64,000 nucleotides of DNA from NCBI RefSeq assembly GCF_024347315.1, contig NZ_AP025461.1, forward strand, positions 1,541,757-1,605,756. The letters run 5' to 3'. Positions 1 to 9,749 of this stretch are shown here, piece by piece. This DNA is from Vibrio atlanticus (GTDB lineage: Bacteria > Pseudomonadota > Gammaproteobacteria > Enterobacterales > Vibrionaceae). The translations under genes and the position numbers were made by a program. The notes under the pieces were generated by a model that worked only from the letters and a program-made list of their open reading frames with translations, did no database searches and had not been told where the DNA came from. Position 1 is the stretch's first letter. Each line of letters opens with the position of its first letter.

Positions 1-919
1 TTGAGTAATCTTGAAGAGTCAGAGTCCAAGTTCCACCGGATACTGCTGCTGTGTATTCTTGTGTCGCACCTTGGCTATCGGTAATAGAAATACTGATGGT
101 TTGCCCATCTTCTACATTGGCAATCGTACCAACTAGCACTCCATTCGATATTTCAAATTGATTGTAAAACTCATCACCAAAGCCATCGAAATCGACATCT
201 ATATTGGCTAGCGTATCTTTGATTGTGGCATCATTCGCTGTGATGCTATTACCAAAATCATCGTTAATGACTGCGTCGACCTTAAGATCGCCTTCAGCTA
301 ATGAGGAAAGATCAACACCATTTACAACATAAGCTTCATTGTTGGTAATTGCCGTTGTGGTAACCGTGTTTCCATTGACATCAGTGATTGTGATAAAAAC
401 GGTGCGTCCATCTCGAACGTCGACAGCAGTACCATTAATCGTAACCGAGGGCACTTCAAACTGGTTTTCGTAACCGTCCCCGCCATCTAAAATATCGACT
501 GTTAATAGTGCGCTAGGTAAAAGTATGTCTAGATTACCATCGCTTGATGCTCGAACTTCCTCGACATAATCTGTAGGCCGCGTATCAAAACCAGCATCTG
601 CAAGCGTTTCTTCTAAAGTAGAACGGACATAAGCAATAAAAGAAGCACTGGAACTGGGCTGGTCGCCCACTGAGCTTGGCTGATCAGGTGCGCTTGCAAT
701 GTTGTTGACCAGTTCGGTGACCACCTTTTCCAACAGTTGTTCAACAACGGCTATTTGTGGTTCAGTGAGGGGCAGAGCCTCTTCTAGATTCTGAGGTTCA
801 ATCGTGACGACTTGGACACCTTCAACTTTTAGCTGTGCTGCCGGTAATTGAAGCCAAGTACCATCAGGGAATACTTGCCACACCACACCACCAACTTCAA
901 TATATAAAATAGGATCCAT
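1..919 (-). CDS. Large repetitive surface adhesin, N-terminal part (partial, runs off left edge)
   Basis: An uninterrupted minus-strand reading frame starts with ATG at 919 and continues past position 1, giving about 306 residues. The first 50 residues form a compact module beginning MDPILYIEVGGVVWQVFPDG, followed by an acidic, Glu/Gln/Pro-rich linker. From about residue 135 there are two Ig-like units of roughly 100 residues, each opening with an Asp/Gly-rich stretch and N-Q-F-E (ENQFEVP, then YNQFEIS). Both contain DVRDGRTV or NVEDGQTI and an ITD strand. There is no Sec signal peptide, as expected for type I secreted BapA/LapA-like adhesins, whose secretion signal is C-terminal. The repeat family is inferred from pattern. 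No di-alanine LapG cleavage motif was clearly seen. The full gene is probably very long. Confidence 0.75.
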   Translation of the reverse strand, partial: MDPILYIEVGGVVWQVFPDGTWLQLPAAQLKVEGVQVVTIEPQNLEEALPLTEPQIAVVEQLLEKVVTELVNNIASAPDQPSSVGDQPSSSASFIAYVRSTLEETLADAGFDTRPTDYVEEVRASSDGNLDILLPSALLTVDILDGGDGYENQFEVPSVTINGTAVDVRDGRTVFITITDVNGNTVTTTAITNNEAYVVNGVDLSSLAEGDLKVDAVINDDFGNSITANDATIKDTLANIDVDFDGFGDEFYNQFEISNGVLVGTIANVEDGQTISISITDSQGATQEYTAAVSGGTWTLTLQDYS

Positions 920-1173
920 CCTAAACCTCTTCCTTACTAAAACGCTGACCTGTGAGTATAAATTTACTCAATAACAGACGAACCGTTCAGTGAACACTCT
1001 CTATCACAATACTAGCAACTAACAAATCATTAACAGTTAATTTGATACCATTGATACGCTGTAAAGTAAACTGATATGCTGTGACTTGCATTCCGTTATG
1101 ATTATCACCTAAAAATACACCCCATGAATGTGTCATAATGTTGAAATTAATGAATAATTTACAAGGAACGTCC

Positions 1174-3021
1174 ATGACTGCAACGAACTATCTCAACCAA
1201 TTGAACCAAAAGTATCTTGCGACTCATAAAGCGAAAGAAGACTTCTTTTGGGATACTTATATGGGGATCAGTGACGACCATGATGGCTCGACACTCGCGC
1301 AGACCCAGTGGACTGAATTTCTTAGCTCTGCCGAGCAAATTGCTGCTATCGAAACGCAACTCGCTACTATCGAAGAAATTCAAGACCCTCAAGAAAAAGA
1401 GAGCACGCTAACAGGCTTGAATGGTTGGTTAGCGACCTTTAGATCTCACGCTATTGAGTCTGAGCAATCACAGAAGCTTAAAGCCGAACTCATAAAGTTT
1501 GAGGCTGAACTGTTCGAGAAAAAACAGAATCATGTAATGACATACATGAATGAAGCGGGCGACGACACAGAAGGGTCGTTACCGGTTCTAGGTTCAACAA
1601 TAAGAACCAATAGTAATGAAAAAGTTAGGCTTTCAGCTCACCAAACACTATTAGGTTTAGAGCAGTGGCTGCTGGCTAACGGCTTCATTGAACTCATCAA
1701 AAAACGCAACCAATTTGCTCAATCGCTGGGTTTCAAAACCTTTTTTGATTATTCCGTCGTTAAAACCGAGCAGATGACAACTGAGCAACTGTTTGCAATT
1801 CTGGATGATTTTGAAGTTCGCACGCGAGATAGCCATCAACAAAGCCTAGAGAGCTTAACTCAGAAAAAAGGTCAGAGTACTCTAGAAGCCCATAATTTCA
1901 CCTACTCTTTCGCAGGTGACGTTATGAATGACTTAGACCCTTACGTTCCCTTCTCAAAATCACTGAGACGCTGGGTTGAGTCTTTTGGTCGTCTTAATAT
2001 CGAATACTCACAAGCAACATTGAAATTAGATTTGCTTGATCGCAAAGGAAAGTATCCAAACGGTTTCTGTCATGGGCCAGTTCCTTCTTTCTACGATCAA
2101 GATACTTGGGTAGCTGCACAGGTTAACTTCACTAGCAATGCCAAGCCCGACCAAATCGGCAGCGGTTATGATGGTATCAATACGCTGTTTCACGAGGGCG
2201 GCCACGCTGCACATTTCGCTAATGTTAAAATGAACGCGCCTTGTTTCTCTCAAGAATTTGCACCAACATCGATGGCTTATGCCGAAACTCAATCCATGTT
2301 CTGTGACAGCTTATTGAATGACGCCGATTGGCTAAAACAATATGCCCTGGATTCAGAAGGCCAAGCAGTACCTGATGAGCTAATCAAAGCCATCATCGAT
2401 AACAAACAACCGTTCAGAGCCTACCAAGAACGAAGCATTCTTGTTGTTCCCTATTTCGAACGAGCACTTTACGAATTGGCGGATGAAGATCTGACACCTG
2501 AAAAGATCACTGATCTTGCTCGTAGCAGCGAGAAAACGATTCTGGGATTGGCTTGTAGCCCTCGCCCATTGATGGCGATTCCACATCTACTGTCGGATGA
2601 AGCCTCTTGCGCATATCAGGGTTACTTATTAGCTCATATGGCCGTGTATCAAGCTCGTGCATATTTCACCGATAAGTTTGGCTACTTAACGGATAACCCA
2701 GAGATCGGCCCTTTGTTAGCTAAGCACTATTGGCACCAAGGAAATAGCGTGAATCATAATGGGACAATCGAAAGCCTGACTGGGGAAGGTTTTAATGCCA
2801 AGTACCTCGCTGACGAGTGCAACTTATCGCCAGAAGAAGCTTGGGCTATTGAAGATCAAAAAATCAAACAGCTGTCGACAAGAGAACGAGCACCCGTCGC
2901 TGATTTGAATGCGAAGATATCAATCGTTGATGGGACAACCGAGTTGGCGAATAATGATAAGTCAAACCATCAGATGTGTGATGAGTTTGAACACTTTATC
3001 GTTGGGCAATACGGCCGATAG
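1174..3021 (+). CDS. M3-family zinc oligopeptidase
   Basis: A protein of 615 residues carries the zinc-binding HExxH signature as HEGGHAAHF at residues 340-348, with Glu341 as expected catalytic base. Glu residues downstream (AYAETQSMFCDS) would supply the third zinc ligand. The all-helical, acidic N-terminal half and the length fit the thimet oligopeptidase/PepF (M3) family, cytosolic enzymes that trim short peptides. The ATG at 1174 is preferred because AAGGAA lies at 1163-1168, five bases upstream. An in-frame ATG at 1138 has no such site. The gene is monocistronic and followed by a strong terminator. The exact M3 subfamily is not certain. Confidence 0.85.
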   Translation: MTATNYLNQLNQKYLATHKAKEDFFWDTYMGISDDHDGSTLAQTQWTEFLSSAEQIAAIETQLATIEEIQDPQEKESTLTGLNGWLATFRSHAIESEQSQKLKAELIKFEAELFEKKQNHVMTYMNEAGDDTEGSLPVLGSTIRTNSNEKVRLSAHQTLLGLEQWLLANGFIELIKKRNQFAQSLGFKTFFDYSVVKTEQMTTEQLFAILDDFEVRTRDSHQQSLESLTQKKGQSTLEAHNFTYSFAGDVMNDLDPYVPFSKSLRRWVESFGRLNIEYSQATLKLDLLDRKGKYPNGFCHGPVPSFYDQDTWVAAQVNFTSNAKPDQIGSGYDGINTLFHEGGHAAHFANVKMNAPCFSQEFAPTSMAYAETQSMFCDSLLNDADWLKQYALDSEGQAVPDELIKAIIDNKQPFRAYQERSILVVPYFERALYELADEDLTPEKITDLARSSEKTILGLACSPRPLMAIPHLLSDEASCAYQGYLLAHMAVYQARAYFTDKFGYLTDNPEIGPLLAKHYWHQGNSVNHNGTIESLTGEGFNAKYLADECNLSPEEAWAIEDQKIKQLSTRERAPVADLNAKISIVDGTTELANNDKSNHQMCDEFEHFIVGQYGR

Positions 3022-3070
3022 CGGGTGCTGAGCACCTGTAACCAAGGTTGAACCAAAAAACTCAAACGAA

Positions 3071-3099
3071 AAAAAGGACGATATTTAATCGTCCTTTTT
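3071..3099 (+). terminator. Rho-independent terminator of the M3 peptidase gene
   Basis: A 12-bp perfect stem (AAAAAGGACGAT at 3071-3082, complement at 3088-3099) encloses a 5-nt loop and ends in a T run. The A/T ends make it bidirectional, so it can also stop transcription from the minus-strand gene ending at 3116. Confidence 0.85.
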
Positions 3100-3115
3100 A
3101 TTTACAGCATCGGCC

Positions 3116-3427
3116 CTACACAGTGACACAATTTAAACGAGATTGAACATCAAAAATAATGTCGACAGAATCAAGGCTTCTTAGTGATTTCCTATGAATA
3201 CCACATATCTGCCCTGTCAAAACAATATAAAACTTTTCTGTTTTGAGTAAATTCCAAGCTTCATCAAGAGATTCAGCATAAACCTTGTTCTTGAGATCTT
3301 GCGGGCGAGTACCTGCAACTCTTCCATGTTTACGCGCCAGTTCAAATAATCCATTTCGATTCTGTTTACATGTAAACAGAGTGTCATTTCCGTAAATAAC
3401 ACCCTTGGCAGTAATGCTCTTAACCAT
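3116..3427 (-). CDS. Conserved-type hypothetical protein, 103 aa
   Basis: I do not recognise this small basic protein. It has no signal peptide or membrane segment. It contains two Cys residues far apart, and the sequence alternates beta-like (GVIYGNDTLFTC, FYIVLTGQICGI) and helical stretches (LDEAWNLL), consistent with a small globular alpha/beta fold. The frame is open further upstream to 3541. The ATG at 3427 is chosen because GGAG lies six bases upstream (3434-3437), while the longer form starts with an atypical hydrophobic and aromatic stretch and no ribosome site. It shares the bidirectional terminator at 3071-3099. Function unknown. Confidence 0.6.
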   Translation of the reverse strand: MVKSITAKGVIYGNDTLFTCKQNRNGLFELARKHGRVAGTRPQDLKNKVYAESLDEAWNLLKTEKFYIVLTGQICGIHRKSLRSLDSVDIIFDVQSRLNCVTV

Positions 3428-3599
3428 TACATTCTCCAGATTATCATTCCACTCATAACACTGAGTGCCAAACCACATATCGGTTGGATACTTAAACGGC
3501 AAAAAGAAGAGAACATGGTGTAACCACCGGGCATGCGACACACCATAGCAATCAGATTTAAAGTTCTTAAGCTCTCAAAGCTATTAAGCTATTAAGAGC

Positions 3600-4640
3600 T
3601 TAGAAGTAGTAGTAAGCTGCTGCGAATACGTGTGTTTCTTCGTCGTACTGTGCGCTAGTTGAACCCATGCGTGCACCATCAATATCTTGTTTGATATCAA
3701 TACCCATGTCAGCGTTGTCTGCAATACGGTACATTGCCGCGATGTTGATGTAAGAAGCATCTACGTCAGCTTGGCCATCAAGTTCATTGCTGTTAGAGGC
3801 GTAACCGGCTGCAATTGTTAGGTCTTCAGATACCGCGTAACCACCTGAAACGTAGTAACCCGTGTCTTTCTCAGAATCTGCGTCATCAATCCAAGAGTTC
3901 ATACCTAGTGTTAGGTCACCAATTTTTACGTTACCAGTTACCGTGTAAACTTCGTAATTAGCTTCGTAATCACGGTTTTCGTAACCTGCGTATAGGTTGA
4001 ATACTTCTTGCTCTAGACCGATGTAGCCGTTCACACCTTTGTCGAACTTATCATTGTTACGAGAATCTTTCGTTTCGAAGTAAGAGATACCGTAAGCGAT
4101 ACCGCTTGTTGCACCTTGGAATTTAACAACATTGAAGCCGTCAGAAGCATCACCAGCAGAAGCACCAAACTCGTAAGTGTTATCACCAGCACCGTCAACT
4201 TTATCTAGTGCTGTATCATTTTCCCAACCGAATGAAGCGATACCGAAACCAGTATCAAAACCAAGCCAAGCTTTGTCTACATCCGCAGCAGGGCCAGTAT
4301 CGATGCCATTTGTCCACTTGTAGTTAACTGAATCATTCGCTGAAACGTTATTGTCTGTCGTGTAGTTCACCATCAGGTCAGTTTCGAAGTAACCAACAAT
4401 ACGGTTGTTACGGTAGTTTACTGCAAGTGTTAGGCCTGTAGCCCAGTCATCGTAGAATGCTTTAGAACCAGTGTCGTAGTAACCGCCAACACCCATAGCA
4501 CCAGATACTGAGAATTGATCTTTATGCATTGAATCAAATGCGAACATGTCTTCATTTTGGCTGTTTTGGCTGCTTGTATTTACAGCGAAAGCTGAACTTG
4601 AAATGCTTGCAATCGCAAGTGCTACTAATGTCTTTTTCAT
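3600..4640 (-). CDS. Outer-membrane porin of the Gram-negative general-porin type
   Basis: A typical signal peptide (MKKTLVALAIASISSSAFA, 19 residues) precedes a mature protein rich in alternating polar and aromatic strands with many Asp, Asn and Gly. It ends in YYYF, the terminal aromatic needed for insertion by the BAM complex. The length of 346 residues and 16-strand-like pattern fit trimeric porins of Vibrio. An acidic stretch near DDADSEKDTGYY probably lies in an external loop. The ATG at 4640 gives the clean signal peptide; the GTG three codons upstream is less likely. Substrate specificity cannot be read from the sequence. A short hairpin overlaps the stop codon. Confidence 0.85.
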   Translation of the reverse strand: MKKTLVALAIASISSSAFAVNTSSQNSQNEDMFAFDSMHKDQFSVSGAMGVGGYYDTGSKAFYDDWATGLTLAVNYRNNRIVGYFETDLMVNYTTDNNVSANDSVNYKWTNGIDTGPAADVDKAWLGFDTGFGIASFGWENDTALDKVDGAGDNTYEFGASAGDASDGFNVVKFQGATSGIAYGISYFETKDSRNNDKFDKGVNGYIGLEQEVFNLYAGYENRDYEANYEVYTVTGNVKIGDLTLGMNSWIDDADSEKDTGYYVSGGYAVSEDLTIAAGYASNSNELDGQADVDASYINIAAMYRIADNADMGIDIKQDIDGARMGSTSAQYDEETHVFAAAYYYF

Positions 4641-4796
4641 AATAACCACTACCTATATATTTATGTTGGCTTGTTAGTCAGGCCTTTCGGAGTGGTGCTA
4701 TTGTTCAAAAAAACAGGTTATTGATATACCGTAAATTTACTGAAAATTTTATAGCTTCGGTGAATTTCATGAAATAAGAATATATTAATGTGTCGT

Positions 4797-5753
4797 TTAT
4801 ATTGAAAAACGTAATCCCAGAGTAAAGCCGATATCGGTGCTGTTATCCATATTGCGAATATTCTCTGTCATCAAGGCTTCTAAACTAAACCTATTGAAGT
4901 GGTACCTATAACCGAGCACCACTTCATTAGACGGCTTTGAGAAATCTGGTTCATCCGTTGCCCACCCTTGATAATTTAAAGACTCAACTAACAAACTGTG
5001 CCGAGCATTAAACATATACTCATACCCTAATGCCCAACTTGCGCTGAACCCCTCTAAACTAACTAAGTAGTCATCACCGTTACGGTGAACCAAACCTACC
5101 GTTGAAAAAAAGTTATGCCTTAAGGTGATAAAGCTGTAGTTAAGTTGGACGCCTTGTTCGAAGCTAGTTCTGGCAAACCGGCCACTTTTTACGTTGTTGT
5201 AAAATAAAGAGCCACCAGCAGAGAGCGACATCGGCCCTCTAGAATGCAACAGAAGCTCATTGTAAAAAGTCAGCGCATTGGTTAAATCATCCCCCTCAAA
5301 ATCAGACACATGAACCCCTGCATGATTAAAATCCATGGTGAACTGATCTTCAGCCACTTCATCCCGACCATTTTGGCCGATATTAAATAGGTCATGAAAG
5401 CCCATCACAAAACTATCAAGTCCATTATCTTTTGCAGTCACAACTCGATAATCCAGCTCGGTTTTCCAAATTGGAGATGCTTGCCACTCAATCGCAATAT
5501 TTGACTGGTTTTGATAATAGTCGAGCGAATACGCACTCGTGTGTGCCCATATACTTGCTTGGGTATAAGAGGACTTGAACTCAATAGTCCCCACCCTTTT
5601 GGGCTGAGCAGAACGAAGTTGTGTTGAAAGCACATTTGAATGAATAGGTGACTGCGCATAGACAAACATTGGGGATGCGTTCGCGCTTGCAGTAGGATGA
5701 AAAAAAGTCAGTATCGAGACTGAAATACTCAGTAACGCCCTTAAACTTATCAC
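4797..5753 (-). CDS. DUF3187-family outer-membrane beta-barrel protein
   Basis: A 318-residue protein with an N-terminal signal peptide (hydrophobic residues 5-22, then ANA). The rest is beta-rich with repeated aromatic-polar alternation. The internal block MGFHDLFNIGQNGRDEV and the C-terminal IGFTLGLRFSI match my knowledge of the DUF3187 family of marine gammaproteobacteria. The protein ends in a beta strand typical of barrels. No function has been assigned to the family that I know of. The start is GTG at 5753, with a weak GAG-type site upstream. It lies beside, but is probably not co-transcribed with, the porin (gap about 156 bp). Confidence 0.7.
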   Translation of the reverse strand: MISLRALLSISVSILTFFHPTASANASPMFVYAQSPIHSNVLSTQLRSAQPKRVGTIEFKSSYTQASIWAHTSAYSLDYYQNQSNIAIEWQASPIWKTELDYRVVTAKDNGLDSFVMGFHDLFNIGQNGRDEVAEDQFTMDFNHAGVHVSDFEGDDLTNALTFYNELLLHSRGPMSLSAGGSLFYNNVKSGRFARTSFEQGVQLNYSFITLRHNFFSTVGLVHRNGDDYLVSLEGFSASWALGYEYMFNARHSLLVESLNYQGWATDEPDFSKPSNEVVLGYRYHFNRFSLEALMTENIRNMDNSTDIGFTLGLRFSI

Positions 5754-5973
5754 AGTGTTTACTCGGTTCTATAAATGCCCGATTTTATTAAAAAACACCG
5801 TTCAATTAATGCAGTAGATCTACCGCTTATCATCCTAACATTTAGATTAAAGAGTTATAAAAAAACGAAAATTAGAACCTCTCGAAAATGTAAACATCTT
5901 ATCTTGCACTGTGCTTTACGAACGCATAGTCTTCGGGATATTAACCTGATGAATATATTGATAGAGGAAAGGT

Positions 5974-6768
5974 ATGTCGGCTACTAACCTAAATTTTGAA
6001 CAATTGTTGATGAAGCAATCGACGACTCTCATCAATAGCGATCCTCAGTGTTTTCAAACCACCTGGTCAGAGGCGAGCTTTGACGTACTCGATTGGTTCG
6101 GGATGGATCGTTTAACACTCTACCCTAACTCAATGGTCTTACTGGAAGACGGAAAGACTTGTTCAGTATCGAAAGCGAACATACCCCCGGTCAATAAACA
6201 GAATCTCATTGGTGGCAACTATCTTGATTATTTAAAGCTGCTAAAGACCAAAAAAACTTATCTCGCGTTTTCGAAAGACGACCTCGAGAACACTCAGAAT
6301 TACGTATTAAAGCAGTTATACAAAGAAGGGGGCCGATGGCACTGCATCATTCCTTTGCAACTCTTTAACCAACGCTGGGGAGCACTGTCTTTTACTAACT
6401 TTCACGACAACGATACCACTTTCGATCTTGAAGACATCCAGCGCTTAAAATTAGTCTGTGAGCTTTGGCTCTGTTATTGGCAGCACTCAACGCTAGCCAG
6501 AACATTAAAGCAAAATGAGAATCGGCTAGAAGATGACAGTGACAAATTACTCTTACTCACCAAGAAGCAGACCAAAGTGTTGGCACTTATTGCTCAAGGC
6601 CTAAGTGCAAAAGAGTGTGCGGAACAGCTCCATCTAAGCTCTCGAACTATAGAATCGCATAAGTACAGAATGCTTGGATTGCTCGATTTGAACAACCACA
6701 ATGACCTCCTTCAGTTCGCGTTGCGTAATGGGTTAGGTATTACAGAAAACCTGCACACAACGCGTTAA
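5974..6768 (+). CDS. LuxR-family transcriptional regulator with GAF-like sensory domain
   Basis: A protein of 264 residues. Residues 20-175 resemble a GAF/PAS-like sensor (GGRWHCIIPLQLFNQRWGALSFTNF is a typical GAF beta-hairpin section). Residues 190-255 form a LuxR-type helix-turn-helix: LTKKQTKVLALIAQGLSAKE, followed by SSRTIESHK in the recognition helix. There is no receiver-domain Asp and no acyl-homoserine-lactone binding signature, so the signal is unknown. The start is supported by GAGGAAAGGT just upstream of ATG 5974. It is divergent from the DUF3187 gene across a 220-bp gap. Confidence 0.8.
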   Translation: MSATNLNFEQLLMKQSTTLINSDPQCFQTTWSEASFDVLDWFGMDRLTLYPNSMVLLEDGKTCSVSKANIPPVNKQNLIGGNYLDYLKLLKTKKTYLAFSKDDLENTQNYVLKQLYKEGGRWHCIIPLQLFNQRWGALSFTNFHDNDTTFDLEDIQRLKLVCELWLCYWQHSTLARTLKQNENRLEDDSDKLLLLTKKQTKVLALIAQGLSAKECAEQLHLSSRTIESHKYRMLGLLDLNNHNDLLQFALRNGLGITENLHTTR

Positions 6769-6878
6769 AACAATCTATTGACCCTGTAAATCATTCTGTG
6801 TTCGATGACCTTTAGCTCTTTATATCTGAAGGGGCTGTATTTATGAAAGTTCTATATTTCTTGGTTTAAGGACACTGG

Positions 6879-7712
6879 CTACTCGTTACCTTCACTCAGA
6901 GCAAATTTAATTTCATCCGACGAAAAGCCTTTTCGACTTAGCATAGCGTAAGCCTTTGAGCGCTCTTTGTGATCGTTGAGGTCATAAGATTTCTTTTGTA
7001 GTTGTTCTAAACACGAAGAGTAAAAATCCAGTTGCTCTTCGTTAATTAACCGATCGACTAACGATGATAGTTCGCTCGTGTCTATTTGTCGTTGTCTAAG
7101 CTCTTGCTGAATAGCAGTCAAGCCTTTGCCTTTACGAGCATACTTAAGCACCTCTTTTTCCAAGTCGGCTTTCTCGGCCTTAATTTGAATATTACTCTTC
7201 AGTTCATGCGCTTGTGGGTGCTGATCAATCGCTACCTTAACTTGTTGATAGCTAAAGCCACGCTTTTGCAGCGTCGCAACCAGCTTTTCACGACTCATGG
7301 TAAAGCTTGTGTAGTAATGGTTGATTCGGTCTATCAAGATAGTTTGTTCATCAATAGACTTTTCGAATGACACTTTATGAATCGCATCAGAAATCACTGA
7401 GTCCGTCAGGCCTTTCTTTTTCAGTTTTTCGACAATATATCGAGAACCAAATTCACCCGAGAACGCTTGTTCCACAAATTGTTCTGCAAACACTTGGTCA
7501 GACTTGAGATACCCAAAGCCTTTCAGAGTTCCTAGAGTTTCATCAATCCACTCTTGATTATCGGTTTTCACTTTGAGCTTCGCAATCAACTCGCTTTCCG
7601 TCATATCTCGCTGAGTTAAATGCCACATCGCAGAGTTCATAACACTTTCAATTCGCGTCGCTTTTCTTACCGTTGTATTTCTACCATTCGTTTTTTGCTG
7701 TGAATCATCCAT
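6879..7712 (-). CDS. RecX-family protein, long form
   Basis: A 277-residue protein built of tandem three-helix RecX repeats, for example residues 28-70 (ALWHLTQRDMTESEL-type unit with GFGYLKSDQVFAEQFV) and later GLTAIQQELRQRQID and RKGFSSDEIKFAL. RecX proteins bind RecA filaments and modulate their activity. This one is much longer than the roughly 150-residue RecX encoded beside recA and is not next to recA here. It is therefore a second RecX-like protein whose partner is uncertain. The N-terminus is basic. No strong ribosome site was seen upstream of ATG 7712. Confidence 0.7.
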   Translation of the reverse strand: MDDSQQKTNGRNTTVRKATRIESVMNSAMWHLTQRDMTESELIAKLKVKTDNQEWIDETLGTLKGFGYLKSDQVFAEQFVEQAFSGEFGSRYIVEKLKKKGLTDSVISDAIHKVSFEKSIDEQTILIDRINHYYTSFTMSREKLVATLQKRGFSYQQVKVAIDQHPQAHELKSNIQIKAEKADLEKEVLKYARKGKGLTAIQQELRQRQIDTSELSSLVDRLINEEQLDFYSSCLEQLQKKSYDLNDHKERSKAYAMLSRKGFSSDEIKFALSEGNE

Positions 7713-7810
7713 TCGATTTCAACTGTCCAAACTAAGCCTACCTCATCATAACTTAATTCTAAGATGGTTGAGTTACCTAAAAGAGTGAAGCTCAATATAA
7801 ATGGCAGCCA

Positions 7811-7841
7811 ATAAAAATGGACGCTTATTCAGCGTCCATTT
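7811..7841 (-). terminator. Terminator of the MscS-type channel gene
   Basis: An 11-bp perfect stem (AAATGGACGCT with its complement at 7831-7841) encloses a 5-nt loop. Read on the minus strand, it is followed by a T-rich run, 50 bp after the stop of the mechanosensitive channel gene. Confidence 0.8.
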
Positions 7842-7892
7842 GATATCACATTAAGTAGAAATCGACCTTAAGCCGTACTTAGTTTTTTTAGA

Positions 7893-9497
7893 TTAGCTCT
7901 CTTCGTGATTGTAAACATGTACATCACGTTGAGGGAATGGAATCGTGATGCCCTCTTCATCGAAGCGTTTCTTCACGGTTTCCGTCACATCCCAATACAC
8001 TTCCCAGTAGTCATCTGTCTTAACCCAAGGTCTTACAACAAAATCAACTGAAGACGTATTCAAGGTGTGAAGCTTGATCATATGCTCTGGTTTTTTCAAC
8101 ACTAGAGGGTGAGCAAGAATGATGTCGTTCAATACCGATTTTGCTTTATCGATATCATCTGAGTAACCGATACCAAAAACCATATCAACACGTCTCACAC
8201 GCTCTGCTGTGATGTTGTTGATCACGTCACCCCAGATCTTGTTGTTTGGGATCACCAAGCGTTGGTTATCGATGGTTTGAATGGTCGTCGACACTAAGCT
8301 CATGTCTTTTACTGTACCTTGCACGCCAGCGACTTTAACCATATCTCCCACATCATATGGGCGGTAGATCAAGATCATCAAGCCCGATGCAAAGTTAGAC
8401 AGCGTATCTTGCAATGCAAAACCAATGATGACACCCGCAACACCGAAACCCGTTAATAGTGGTGCTAGCTCAATCCCTATTTGAGACAGGGCGATCAGCA
8501 AACCAACAAACACGACCGCTTTAGATGCAATTGATACAAAGAAGTCCTGCATCAATACACTGAAGTCCATTTTAGAGTGCGAAACACTCTTACGAACGGT
8601 TTTACGAGCCACATTAGCAATAAGGCGAGTTACATACAAAATACCGAGGAAAAGCGCGAGTTTAACGATAAAAGAAGGGGTGTTTTCAAAAGCCCATGAG
8701 CTGAACGAACGTAACCAACCATCCAATAAATCTAACGCAACATCAATATCCAATACATCAGCATTTATATCACCAGTGGTCGCTAACAGAATGCGCTTAT
8801 ATGACGTTATATCTACCCCAAACGGTTCCATCAACGAGATCGTGTTTTCTAAGCTGGCAACCATAACGCTGGTTCGTTCTCTGAAACGTATTAATTCAGT
8901 TTTTATCGTCGCCTTTTCTTCTTCACTAACAAAAGACAAACGGCGCTCTAAATCTTGACGCTGCGTGTCTGTGTAGAGAATCGCATTTGTCAGATATTGC
9001 GAACGAGAAACTAGTGCGGTTTTTAACTGACTTTCCGCAGCCGATACATCAACGCCTCGATCTTTTGACCAACTTAAGGTCTTAGAAAGTTGCTGATAGT
9101 AGTCATCCATCATTCCGATACGTTTTTGAATCAACAATTCAAGACGCTTTTTTGCATCCCCTTCAGCCGAACGGTTGTCTTTGCTCATAGAGACAATTTT
9201 AACTTCGTTCAATGACAGTAAATGCTGTAAAAGCTCTACTTGCTGGGCAAGGACAGCGTCTAAGCCTTGCTTCTTATCAGATGATAATTGGGAGGATATC
9301 TCTTTGCGTAGTGCTTGGTTCTTTCTTCGCAATATGTCTTCTAGAAACGGCTTTTCAGCATCGTGCGCTGTTTCTAATGTAGCGAGGTCCAGCATTAGCT
9401 GGTCTTGTACTTCTGCTATTTTATCGACGCTTTGCGCAAAACTTCCAAATGCGACAAACGCCAACATTAACAATAGACAACGCCAAACCTTCATCAT
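7893..9497 (-). CDS. MscS-family mechanosensitive ion channel with periplasmic coiled-coil N-terminus
   Basis: A 534-residue protein. A signal peptide (WRCLLLMLAFVAFGSFAQS) precedes a long charged helical region (about residues 25-260) predicted periplasmic and coiled-coil. Transmembrane helices then cluster at about 275-375. The pore-lining MscS helix and beta domain are clear in GFGVAGVIIGFALQDTLSNF, followed by RPYDVGDMVKVAG and VIPNNKIWGDVI. Channels of this class open under membrane tension on osmotic downshock. Two adjacent ATG codons begin the gene, after GGAAT. It is monocistronic with its own terminator. Confidence 0.88.
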   Translation of the reverse strand: MMKVWRCLLLMLAFVAFGSFAQSVDKIAEVQDQLMLDLATLETAHDAEKPFLEDILRRKNQALRKEISSQLSSDKKQGLDAVLAQQVELLQHLLSLNEVKIVSMSKDNRSAEGDAKKRLELLIQKRIGMMDDYYQQLSKTLSWSKDRGVDVSAAESQLKTALVSRSQYLTNAILYTDTQRQDLERRLSFVSEEEKATIKTELIRFRERTSVMVASLENTISLMEPFGVDITSYKRILLATTGDINADVLDIDVALDLLDGWLRSFSSWAFENTPSFIVKLALFLGILYVTRLIANVARKTVRKSVSHSKMDFSVLMQDFFVSIASKAVVFVGLLIALSQIGIELAPLLTGFGVAGVIIGFALQDTLSNFASGLMILIYRPYDVGDMVKVAGVQGTVKDMSLVSTTIQTIDNQRLVIPNNKIWGDVINNITAERVRRVDMVFGIGYSDDIDKAKSVLNDIILAHPLVLKKPEHMIKLHTLNTSSVDFVVRPWVKTDDYWEVYWDVTETVKKRFDEEGITIPFPQRDVHVYNHEES

Positions 9498-9749
9498 ACT
9501 AATTCCTATTATTGTCTAAATTGACCCTATAAATAGTAGTAAAAAGAAGATGGATAACAAGCATTTAAACGTATGTTGTGTTAAAACTTTGAAAATTATC
9601 AGCCTGTATCTAATATTTGAGAGTTCCAATCCCCTCTTATGACCTGTAGAGTACGCAACCAACAAAGAACAACAGCCAATATCGTCATTTAGGTGCATGT
9701 ACTAAATCGCCTTAAATCCTATGTTGGCTCACAGCAAAAGAGCATAAAA

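Noticed and set aside
987..1175. 62-codon minus-strand frame between the adhesin and peptidase genes
   Set aside because: It overlaps the peptidase start region, has no ribosome site and no family-like pattern; it is probably promoter DNA.
9175..9519. 114-codon plus-strand frame
   Set aside because: It is antisense to the MscS-type channel gene and has unnatural Ser/Cys-rich composition.
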